The position numbers were made by a program, and so were the translations under genes. Source: Trichomonas vaginalis G3 (taxonomy: Eukaryota > Parabasalia > Trichomonadida > Trichomonadidae). Taken from it: 64,000 bases of DNA. The notes under the pieces are model-generated. The model was not told the DNA's origin, made no database searches, and saw only the letters and a program-made list of their open reading frames with translations. Shown piece by piece: positions 31,170-40,291 of the stretch (positions are counted from its first letter, which is position 1; each line of letters opens with the position of its first letter). The DNA is taken from assembly GCF_026262505.1 (NCBI RefSeq), contig NC_067203.1, forward strand, positions 16,380,392 through 16,444,391. Direction: 5' to 3'.

Positions 31170-32397
31170 TTACAAGACACACCATAATAAATGATATTGA
31201 AGCTAAATATTACATATTTCAACATATCTAAAAAATTATTATAAGATTAGATCTCATGCAATGCCGAGCAGTTTCCTAAAGCATAATTACTTATTTATAC
31301 AGAATCAATTATATAATATTCACATTGCAAATTATATACATTCTCACGAAGCAACATGAAATAGACTGTCCGAATTTGAATTCAAATAGAGATCTACTTC
31401 AAAAGGATTTCTTACAATATGTAATCTCGATGTTGATCACTGGAATACAAGGGATGCACGTAATTTACAAATTGTTGCAAAAATAGTAGTGCAACAAAAA
31501 TTTTATTTTTAGCTTGTCACTTGATATATAACAATTGCAAAAACTCAATCAAAAATAGGATTTGAACAACTTTTTAAAATTGTGAGAAAAATTCTATCGG
31601 CACATTCTATTCAATTTTAAAGTATTTCTTTCATATTCCAATCGATTATTCAATATTTGCCAATCACAAATTTTAGTTCAAAATTCAAAAAATCCCTAAT
31701 TTTAATTTCAGATGAAATCTCGCAAAAATAACATTGTTTTAACCATATAAATATATATTTTATATATTGTATAGTGATTTTTTAATATTTTTATGAGTAA
31801 AATCGAGAGTGAGGAAATGTGGACTACAAAAAACGATAGAAATGAATAGTTTACATGGGAATTCAATACTTACAAGTATTCAATGTCACTTTTGTGCTCG
31901 AGATTTTGACTCTAGTATATTTTTTTATGAAACCTCATTTTCTAGCGTTCATGAACTTTCAAAACAAAATAAGCTCCATGAAAGTCATTCTTTTTATATA
32001 TAAAATTTACCTGAAAAATGGAATTCTGTACTAAATATCGAGAAACCAAATTATGATACTCTTAAAGGGTGCCTAAATATAAATATATGCCCGTGCATTG
32101 CATCTCAAAGTTTAAACCATATCGTTTCTTATCCATTTCAAATTTTGTTTTGTTTTCATATATATTAGAAGAAGTAACTTGCCTTAAATCTGTTCCATCA
32201 GAAGGACAAACCTGCGCCCTAATCCTTGAATGAATAATTTTCAGTCTTTTTAAGACCAAATAAGCATAAATCAATTTTTTTCGCTTAATGGTGAAGTAGG
32301 TAAGACTCATTTGCTTTGGCTTTACAAATCATAAAATATAATTAGAAAGATACGCTTCAATCTTTAAGGAAAGGTATCATATAATATGAATAATTGT
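31170..32397. other. AT-rich gene-free region
   Basis: Short open frames (for example 32062-32310, minus) show no family features. Confidence 0.45.
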
Positions 32398-32856
32398 TTA
32401 TAATTTTTCAAGATGTGAACCAAGAATGTCAACACATTCTTTGAGGCCCTTTTCATCTTCCTCTGAGAAACGATCAAGAAGAGGTGAATCAATATCCAAA
32501 ACTCCGCAAATCTTTCCATTGATATATACAGGAAGAACAATTTCTGAATTGCTAGCACTATCGCAAGCAATATGGCCTGGGAATTTATGAACATCTGGCA
32601 CACGTAAAATTTTTGCCTGTGCAACTGCGCCGCCACAAACTCCTTTACCTATTGGTATTCTTGTGCATGCTGTCTTACCTTGGAATGGACCAAGAACTAA
32701 AATATCCTTTGAATTTAGCATATAAAATCCACACCAGTTAAGATTAGCCATGTGTTCGTTGATTAATGCTGAAGTATTGGCAAGAACACTAACTCTGTCA
32801 TCATCATCGCCGATGAGACCCTTAAGTTCTTCTTGGACAAGTTTCCAATTTGTCAT
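32398..32856 (-). CDS. Free methionine-(R)-sulfoxide reductase (GAF-type fRMsr)
   Basis: 152 aa single GAF domain. It reduces free methionine-R-sulfoxide with thioredoxin-type electrons, an antioxidant function. Family signatures are NWCGFYML, LVLGPFQGKTACTRIPIGKGVCGGAV, FPGHIACDSASNSEIVLPV and GVLDIDSP. The three catalytic/resolving cysteines are C64, C74 and C98. Their spacing (10 and 24) equals that of the E. coli and yeast enzymes. The open frame reaches a TTG at 32886, but the first ATG is 32856. The coding strand carries the initiator-like TCACTATTTTTTCC about 35 bases upstream. Bacterial-like homologues are common, so lateral transfer is possible. It is isolated in repeat-rich DNA. Confidence 0.93.
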   Translation of the reverse strand: MTNWKLVQEELKGLIGDDDDRVSVLANTSALINEHMANLNWCGFYMLNSKDILVLGPFQGKTACTRIPIGKGVCGGAVAQAKILRVPDVHKFPGHIACDSASNSEIVLPVYINGKICGVLDIDSPLLDRFSEEDEKGLKECVDILGSHLEKL

Positions 32857-33079
32857 AAAAAAATTAAAAATATCTTCACAGCTCAAGGAAAAAATAGTGA
32901 AAAAGAGTAAAACAAAAAAAATTTGGAATTATTTTGTGAAAGATTTTGGAAAACAAAAACTAGAGATGCGAGTTTCCGAATTTTTTTAGCCCTGGGATGT
33001 CATAACCGCTGCGGTTTTGTAAAATTTGGGATAAATTTTGACAATCCATTTTTTGTGGGATGTACGTTTATATCAATTT

Positions 33080-33097
33080 GCTCGGCGTTTGCCGAGC
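33080..33097. repeat. Small GC hairpin
   Basis: GCTCGGC-GTTT-GCCGAGC, 7-bp perfect stem, at the left edge of the satellite array. Confidence 0.6.
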
Positions 33098-33120
33098 TAT
33101 TGTACAATCCTACTCAAATT

Positions 33121-33725
33121 CATTACGCAGCCCTGGTCACTCAAAGGCCGGGGCATACAATTACAAAATAGTAGAGTGAGACTCTTCTAATTTCTTCCAA
33201 TCACAAGGAAGATCTTAGAAGAGCCTCACTCTGCTCGAATTCATTACGCAGCCCTGGTCACTCAAAGGCCGGGGCATACAATTACAAAATAGTAGAGTGA
33301 GACTCTTCTAATTTCTTCCAATCACAAGGAAGATCTTAGAAGAGCCTCACTCTACTCGAATTCATTACGCAGCCCTGGTCACTCAAAGGCCGGGGCATAC
33401 AATTACAAAATAGTAGAGTGAGACTCTTCTAATTTCTTCCAATCACAAGGAAGATCTTAGAAGAGCCTCACTCTGCTCGAATTCATTACGCAGCCCTGGT
33501 CACTCAAAGGCCGGGGCATACAATTACAAAATAGTAGAGTGAGACTCTTCTAATTTCTTCCAATCACAAGGAAGATCTTAGAAGAGCCTCACTCTGCTCG
33601 AATTCATTACGCAGCCCTGGTCACTCAAAGGCCGGGGCATACAATTACAAAATAGTAGAGTGAGACTCTTCTAATTTCTTCCAATCACAAGGAAGATCTT
33701 AGAAGAGCCTCACTCTGCTCGAACA
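33121..33725. repeat. 121-bp satellite, five copies, each with a 21-bp hairpin
   Basis: Five head-to-tail units of exactly 121 bp, anchored by CAGCCCTGG at 33128, 33249, 33370, 33491 and 33612; a sixth anchor at 33733 diverges at once. Units are virtually identical (single G/A difference seen in ACTCTGCTCG). Each unit holds GCCCTGG...CCGGGGC. It also holds a long stem GAGTGAG-A-CTCTTCTAA...CTTCC / GGAAG...TTAGAAGAG-C-CTCACTC: 21 paired bases, one mismatch and a small internal loop around an 8-base loop. No reading frame. Confidence 0.92.
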
Positions 33726-33739
33726 CATTACGCAGCTCC

Positions 33740-34052
33740 TGCTCAACAATGAGCAGGTCTTACCACTTTGAGAGGCTTTCGCTCGAGTTCTGATGCAGAT
33801 CCCAACGCGAGCGAGAGTCTCTCAAGCAAGCTTCTAATTCGTAGCTAGAGTTTCACTCTTATGAACTGGCAGCCAATTTGAGAGACTTTCGCTCGAGATC
33901 TAATGAAAAATCAGAACTCGGCCAAAAATTGCCCAAACAGGCTTGTAATTCGTAGCTATAGTATTGATCGTATGGATGTGTTGCCAATATGAGAGACTTT
34001 CGCTCGATGTCTGATATTGCAGCAGACATCGAGCGAAAGTCACTCAAAACAG
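33740..34052. repeat. Diverged ~110-bp tandem repeat with hairpins, three copies
   Basis: The motif TTTGAGAGACTTTCGCTCGA recurs at 33767, 33877 and 33988 (spacing 110-111), together with TAATTCGTAGCTA. Copies have diverged. The third contains a perfect 18-bp stem (33996-34013 / 34023-34040, 9-base loop), extendable with one mismatch. The first has an imperfect version with CGAGCGAGAGTCTCTCAA. Just upstream, CCTGCTC-AACAAT-GAGCAGG is another hairpin. Confidence 0.8.
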
Positions 34053-35340
34053 CTTAGACATGTCTATTTTGACGGCATTAAATGATTTCATAGGAAATGT
34101 CTCAGTTGTTAATTAAGTTCACGTGAGCTTTTATGAATGAAAATAAGTAAAAAAAAAGAATTTTCTCAAAAAAATTGTGTACGCATTGAAATTTTTATCT
34201 ATAAATTTAGATATGTCATCAATAATATAATATAATTTTAAATTCGTGGAGTACACTTGGGATAATTGAATATGGGCTACCCCATCCCAACCTCTCAAAC
34301 TTCCTCTGAATTTGGACAAGGTATCCCAATCCCAAAGACCTATCTGAATAAAATGAAATAAGTATATTATATATATTATTTATTTGCTAATAATGAGCAT
34401 AAATCGCTAAAATTATGAAGAAATTAAAAATTAAAAATTAAAATTAGAAAAAAATGTTGATTTAATGAGAGAATATTGTATAAAAATAGAATTATTAGCT
34501 AAAATACGTATTAATTTTATGATATTTCAATCACATTAACGAAAATCGCCCATTTTTAATTCAAATGGGCGGGAAAAAAAATAAAATTCCAAAAAAAATT
34601 GAATTGGGGAAACGATAGGGGACGGGATATGAGAAACCCCATATGTTTGGGAATTTTTCGCATCACTACAAAAACGGTAATTTGAATAATAAATAGGTAT
34701 GCAAACTATTTATATGCATTTGATTCACATCTTCAAAAAAATCAAATGTTGAATAAATATTGTAGACTCGTTAATTATGAAAAATTTAAAGCCACGAAGA
34801 ATAAATGCACAATCAAGATGAAAATAAACAGAGCGAAGATAAATCAATATTTTTAATTGAATTTCTTCGGTAAGAGTGATAAATACTCATAAAACACCTT
34901 TCTAACACACTTGGTCGTTAAAATAATTGACAGTGAAATCTTTACATCAATGTCCTGGATACGAAATATCTCGGGATCAAGTCAAATTAATTATTTTCAA
35001 TATACAAAAATTGTGCTTGGAAAAGGAAGCTTTTTGCCGGCAAAAATATAAATGGAGCGTAGACGTTTGAAATTTCGAAAAAAATTCCTATCTCAGTTTT
35101 CTAGTCCATTTCCCAATCAGAATACTATATATTCATAAATATGTCCATATAAAAATATAAAGTGAGGTGACGGTTTCTTTGAAAGAATATTCTGATATTC
35201 ATTCAATTTGTGATTGAAAATTTGATTATTTACGCCGGTTTCTCTTCATGTGTATTATTTATAGATATATCATTTCGGAGTTCCACAATTGATGTCATCA
35301 TTTTATATCGTAACCATATCACTTCGTCCCATAATTTTGT
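34053..35340. other. AT-rich gene-free region
   Basis: One short hairpin (CGCCCAT...ATGGGCG near 34548-34573); otherwise nothing recognised. Confidence 0.5.
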
Positions 35341-35351
35341 AAAAGTGATAT

Positions 35352-35361
35352 CATTTATTAT
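35352..35361 (+). promoter_or_regulatory. Initiator TCATTTATTA of alpha-actinin
   Basis: Matches TCAYTW and lies about 15 bases before the ATG, the classic Trichomonas position. Confidence 0.65.
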
Positions 35362-35366
35362 AAAGA

Positions 35367-38162
35367 ATGTCTGTTCGTCGTGAAGGACTTCTCGATGATG
35401 CCTGGGAGAAGACCCAGATCAAGGTTTTCTCCAGATGGGTCCAAAAGCAGCTTCTTGCTCGCCAAATCCAATTTGAAACAATCGAAACAGATTTCGAAGA
35501 TGGCACAAAGCTTTTGAACCTTCTCGAAATCATCGGTAAGGAACCAATGCCAAGCAAGTGGCACAAGCAACCAAAGATGATGGTTCAGAAGCGTGAAAAC
35601 GTCGATCTTGCCCTTAAGTACATCAATGAAGTCAAGAAGATCCGTACAGTCGGTATCGGCGCTGATGATATCATCAACAAGAACCTTAAACTCACACTCG
35701 GTCTTACATGGACATGCATCAACAAGTTCATGATCGAAGAAATTTCCGTCGAAGAAGCTACAGCTCGTGACGCTCTTCTTCTTTGGGCTAAGAAGAACAC
35801 ACAGGGCTACGAGCACGTTGCCGTCAACAACTTCACAACATCCTGGAACACAGGTCTTGCATTTGCTGCCCTCATCAACAAGTTCCGTCCAAACCTTCTT
35901 GACTACTCCGCTCTTGACTACAACGACCACAAGGGCGCCTGCGAGAAGGCTTTCGCAGCTTGCAAGGAACTCGGCATCTATGTCTACCTCGATCCAGAAG
36001 ATGTCATCGACACAACACCAGATGAGAAGTCTGTTGTTACCCAGGTTGCCGAATTCTTCCACTTCTTCGCCTCAGAGTCCAAGATCGCTGCTATGGCTGA
36101 CAAGATCAAGCGCACAGTCGCCATCCAGAAGCAGATCGATGAGCTCAAGAACACATACATCGAGGATGCTAAGGCTGCTATCGAGAAGATGACAGTCGAA
36201 GACGAGAAGCTCAAGGCTGATGACTACGAGAAGACAATCCCAGGAATTCGTGGCAAGCTCGCTTCCGTTATCTCATACAACCGTGATATCCGTCCAGAGA
36301 TCGTTGATCACCGTGCTAAGGCCATGCGTTCATGGGCTGCTCTTGTTACAAAGTGCAAATCTGGCAACAGACCAATCCCAGAGATCCCACAAGGCCTTGA
36401 ACCAGAAGCCCTCACAAACAAGTTCAACGAGATCGAGCAGACATCCACAACACGCCGTGATGAGCTTACACAGGAGCTCAACGACATGATCAAGAAGAAA
36501 GTCGAAGACTTCATGGCCAAGTGCATGGACATCATCAACAAGTGCGATGCCATCCACGAGGAAGTCAAGACAATCGAAGGCACAACAGCCGAAAAGAAGG
36601 ACAAGGTTGAGCAGAAGCTTCATGAAGCCGAAGACCTTCAGCCAGCCCTCGCCGAGCTCACACCACTCTTCCAGGAGCTTGTCGAACTCAGAATCAACAC
36701 ACTCTCATCCCAGACAGATGACTCCGTCAACCGCCACCACTCCCAGTTGATCACATACATCAAGCACCTCCTCGAGCAGCTCAACGGCAAGCTCTTCGAA
36801 GAGACAAACGAGGCCCGCATCAACGAGTACAACGCTCTTGCCCAGCCACTCTACGACGAGGCCATCGCCTTCAAGGAGGAAGTCTTAGCCATCAGCGGCG
36901 AACTCCGCGAGCGCCGTACACAGTTCCTCGCCAAGCAGGCTGAGGCTCCAACAAAGAGAGAGCACGTTAACGAGATCGACCCAATCTTCGACGGACTCGA
37001 GAAGGATTCACTTCACCTCCGTGTCAACCACAGCCCAACAGAAATCCGTAACGTTTATGCTGTTACACTTCAGCACATCATCACAGAACTCAACAAGATC
37101 TTCGAGGAGATGGTTGCCAACTTCGATGCCACTGCTGTCCCAATCATCGATGGTATCACAGCCCTCGTCACATCCTCACACCAGATCCCAGGAGATGCTG
37201 CTGCAGTCAAGGCTCAAGTTGAGGAGAACCTCGCCTCCCTCGATGGCTTCGCTGAAAAGATCCAGGCCCTCCAGGATCCATACAACGAGCTCGTTGAATT
37301 CAAGCTCAACTACAAGGTCACATACACATACTCTGATGCTACTGGTGAACTCGATCAGGCACGTCTTGACCTCAAGCAGATCATCCTCGCCAAGAAGACA
37401 TTCCTCGAGGAAGAAGAGCGCAAGGCCCGCATCAACAACTACACAGTCAAGGCTGACGAGCACATGAACGAGGCTCATGCTCTCGATGGCAAGATCAACT
37501 CCGTCGATGGCGAACTCGAACCAAAGAGACAGAAACTCTACGAAGTCCGTGAGGAAGTCAACGCCAAGAAGGAGAAGGCCGCCGAGGAACTCACACCAAT
37601 CTACGAAGACCTCGAAAAGGATCAGCTCCATCTCGAAATCACATCCACACCAGCTTCCATCAACATCTTCTTCGAGAACCTCATCGCCCACATCGATACA
37701 CTCGTCAAGGAAATCGATGCTGCTATCGCTGCTGCTAAGGGTCTCGAGATCTCCGAAGAAGAACTCAACGAGTTCAAGGATACATTCAAGTACTTCGACA
37801 AGGATAAATCCAACTCCCTCGAGTACTTCGAACTCAAGGCTTGCCTTACAGCTCTCGGCGAAGATATCACAGATGATCAGGCTAAGGAATACTGCAAGAA
37901 GTACAACTCTAAGGGTGAAGGCACTGCTCTTGAATTCGACGACTACGTCAGATTCATGCTCGACCACTTCTCCAAGGCAGAAACAACAGAGACAACAATG
38001 GAAGCATTCAAGGCTATTGCCCAGAACCAGCCTGTTCTTACAGATGCTCAACTCGACCAGTACTTCTCCGCCGAAGATGCCGCATACCTTCGATCCCAAC
38101 TCAAGCAAGGCGAAAACGGCTACGAATTCGCCGATTGGGTTAACTCACTTTACAACCAATAA
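35367..38162 (+). CDS. Alpha-actinin, long-rod trichomonad form
   Basis: 931 aa actin cross-linker. Two calponin-homology domains form the actin-binding head (about 8-115 and 125-235; KVFSRWVQKQL, LLWAKKNTQGYE, FRPNLLDY). A rod of about 550 residues follows, with spectrin-like alpha-helical repeats marked by recurring 'EKDxLHLxxxxxP' segments. Near 795-865 there are EF hands. The first loop, DKDKSNSLEYFE, keeps all Ca ligands; the second (NSKGEGTALEFDDY) is degenerate. The C-terminus (FADWVNSLYNQ) is the Ca-insensitive EF-hand pair. In trichomonads alpha-actinin is abundant in amoeboid, adherent cells. The GC-rich third positions and TAAA stop context fit high expression. Its 3' flank is interrupted by a TA-flanked element, and its tail is copied at 43291. 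Confidence 0.95.
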   Translation: MSVRREGLLDDAWEKTQIKVFSRWVQKQLLARQIQFETIETDFEDGTKLLNLLEIIGKEPMPSKWHKQPKMMVQKRENVDLALKYINEVKKIRTVGIGADDIINKNLKLTLGLTWTCINKFMIEEISVEEATARDALLLWAKKNTQGYEHVAVNNFTTSWNTGLAFAALINKFRPNLLDYSALDYNDHKGACEKAFAACKELGIYVYLDPEDVIDTTPDEKSVVTQVAEFFHFFASESKIAAMADKIKRTVAIQKQIDELKNTYIEDAKAAIEKMTVEDEKLKADDYEKTIPGIRGKLASVISYNRDIRPEIVDHRAKAMRSWAALVTKCKSGNRPIPEIPQGLEPEALTNKFNEIEQTSTTRRDELTQELNDMIKKKVEDFMAKCMDIINKCDAIHEEVKTIEGTTAEKKDKVEQKLHEAEDLQPALAELTPLFQELVELRINTLSSQTDDSVNRHHSQLITYIKHLLEQLNGKLFEETNEARINEYNALAQPLYDEAIAFKEEVLAISGELRERRTQFLAKQAEAPTKREHVNEIDPIFDGLEKDSLHLRVNHSPTEIRNVYAVTLQHIITELNKIFEEMVANFDATAVPIIDGITALVTSSHQIPGDAAAVKAQVEENLASLDGFAEKIQALQDPYNELVEFKLNYKVTYTYSDATGELDQARLDLKQIILAKKTFLEEEERKARINNYTVKADEHMNEAHALDGKINSVDGELEPKRQKLYEVREEVNAKKEKAAEELTPIYEDLEKDQLHLEITSTPASINIFFENLIAHIDTLVKEIDAAIAAAKGLEISEEELNEFKDTFKYFDKDKSNSLEYFELKACLTALGEDITDDQAKEYCKKYNSKGEGTALEFDDYVRFMLDHFSKAETTETTMEAFKAIAQNQPVLTDAQLDQYFSAEDAAYLRSQLKQGENGYEFADWVNSLYNQ

Positions 38163-38191
38163 ATTTAGTTATTGAATTTGATTAAAAAATA

Positions 38192-39463
38192 CCCAGATTT
38201 TCCTTACTTTTACCACTCCCCATGTAATTTCTGGGGAAAACGATAATTCATTTTTTTTATGGATGAATAGATCGTTTTCCTAGAAAGGACCTCATATCTC
38301 TGGCTAAAAAGAGTGTCAGATCCTAAATAGATTATTGATCTAGTGTACAAATCCAATAAAAAGCTTATTTTTTTGGCTTTTTTGGTGCTCATTTTTTCGA
38401 AGATCTACATGAATATGGGGAAAACATCGGATTTTTTTGGTTAACCCACATCTTCATGTAGTCTGGACTATCTTTCCTCGAAGGACCTCTTTACGGGTGT
38501 AAAAACTCATAAAGTTCTCAAAAGATTCATTCTCGATCTCCATGCTGAAAGAATTTACAATAAAAAAGAGATCTACGCATCAAACTACAGCCATAAATGA
38601 ACTGAACCCCTAAAGCTCAGCTCTTAGTTTATCAAAAACGTCGAAATCCTTCTCATTGCAATCAAATTTTCTCAATAACTCATAAGAAAAATCGAATTTT
38701 GATTAAGCCGATGTTATAGGTATCACAAATACTACAAACTTGAGCAATATCGAAATTGCCAGCAAAAGTTTGAAATTGCATTGCTCATATTTGTTTTGTA
38801 AACTAAAAATCTGCTTATATTATTCATTATTTTTTATATATTATTCATATACTTTAATAAAAACAATACTATTTCACCTTAAAAATGAATTTCATAAGTC
38901 AATATTATTTTTTGAAAATGTATCAATTTTCGATTAAAACAACATGAGAATAAAATTTACGCAAAATTATTTTAAAAAATGGTTTTAAAAATTTACAATT
39001 GATTAAGAATAAGATTGCAAGAAGTTTTGAAGTTTAATTTTAAGAAAAAAAATTCGGATATTATTCATGGATCTAAGTAATCTGATATTTGAGTATCGGC
39101 ACTATGCATAAAACATATATTTATAGTTTTTTTGGAGTTTTATGATTTTAAATATATTCAAATTTGGCAATCCAATAGATATATTTTAAAAAATAGGTAA
39201 ATAAAAATAGATTACATATGCAGCAGATTTAGAACATGAAACAAATCTTATAGTGACCCAAAAAAAAATTCATGATCCAAAAAAGAAAAAAATTGGCTAA
39301 ATGGGAATCAAACCTTGGCATAATGAATCATCTTGTCAAATGTTTCCACTACACCACCCCAGCAGTTCGAAAAATACCCTTGGTGGTTCTATTTAATAGC
39401 TACTCCCAACGATAGGCGGGGCCCCCACCTTTAGAGAGGTGGTAAAAGTAAGGCAAATCTGGG
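38192..39463. mobile_element. TA-flanked terminal-inverted-repeat DNA element (mariner-like ends)
   Basis: 1,272 bp. Terminal inverted repeats of 25 bp (38192-38216 and 39439-39463) start CCCAGATTT and differ at one position. Both ends are flanked by TA (38190-38191, 39464-39465), the target duplication of Tc1/mariner elements. The inside has no transposase frame, so it is non-autonomous or decayed. The copied alpha-actinin tail at 43291 continues through the same TA into TAATC without the element, giving an empty-site comparison. Sub-terminal hairpins (CCACCT...AGGTGG) occur at the right end. Confidence 0.8.
39294..39362 (-). other. tRNA-like relic with A- and B-box-like sequences
   Basis: On the minus strand TGGTGTAGTGG (A-box-like) and GGTTTGATTCC (B box with one change) lie at tRNA spacing and are followed by a T-run. 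Acceptor and T stems do not pair properly, so this is not a functional tRNA. It lies inside the TA-flanked element. Confidence 0.35.
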
Positions 39464-39465
39464 TA

Positions 39466-40291
39466 ATCAAATTTAGTATTCTTCAATTTTAAAATCTGAA
39501 ATTTTTTTCCCATTTCTTGGAACTATTTCTAATTTTGATGGAAGTATAAAAGCTATTAAAAATGCTGTTTTATACACTCAATGAATGCACAATCGTTGAT
39601 TGTTGTGATCATTGAACCTTTTGGAAATGTAATGTTGTTCGAGTGCTTTTGACTGTGTGTGCAGTACATAAGCTTATAAATAAACTCGCATTCAACTTCT
39701 ATAGTAAAGAATATAATATAACATTTCCGAAAGGTGAACTTTTAAAAATTGTTGAAAAATTTACAAAACAAACCATGGAATTTTAGGACAAAACACGAAT
39801 ACAATACTTTTTGTGTAATTTTAGAATTAATTTGCCAACAAAACAATATACAACCTCTGGAAAATAAAGTAACGTTCAATTATACTATCGTTGCTTTATT
39901 TTCCAGAGACGTCATATCAAAATCGAATTTGGCATTTGCATAAATGATCCTAATAAACTTATAACGCTGTCAAACTCTAGATTTATATAAAAGTGACATA
40001 TTAATTTTTATTCTGATATATTAATTTTTGTATCACTAAATTTCAGCAACCTTTATTTCCAATAAATAAAATGTAAAGTTATCAATTTATTTTATCGGTA
40101 AAATTTTAAGATCCATTATTACTGGTCACAGTCTCATTTTTACACCTTAAAATATATACATTTGATTTTTGAATTCAGTTGATTTTAATTTTCTTTTGAT
40201 TGTAAACTATTCAAAATCAGAGATATTTGATATCTCGATTAGACAACTTCCTCTCAGAAATAAACTTCACATCGAACTTCTATATCAATAA
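39466..40291. other. Displaced alpha-actinin 3' flank and intergenic DNA
   Basis: The first ~30 bases resemble the flank after the copied actinin tail (AGTATTCTTCAATTTTAA versus GGTATTATTCAATTTTAA at 43625). The rest is AT-rich, with an AAAAGTGACA box at about 39992 and no gene. Confidence 0.5.

Noticed and set aside
32062-32310. 82-codon minus frame
   Set aside because: Considered as a gene relic, but no homologous pattern, start context or repeat supports it.
35358-38108. Long antisense frames inside alpha-actinin
   Set aside because: Shadows of the strongly biased codon use of the sense gene.
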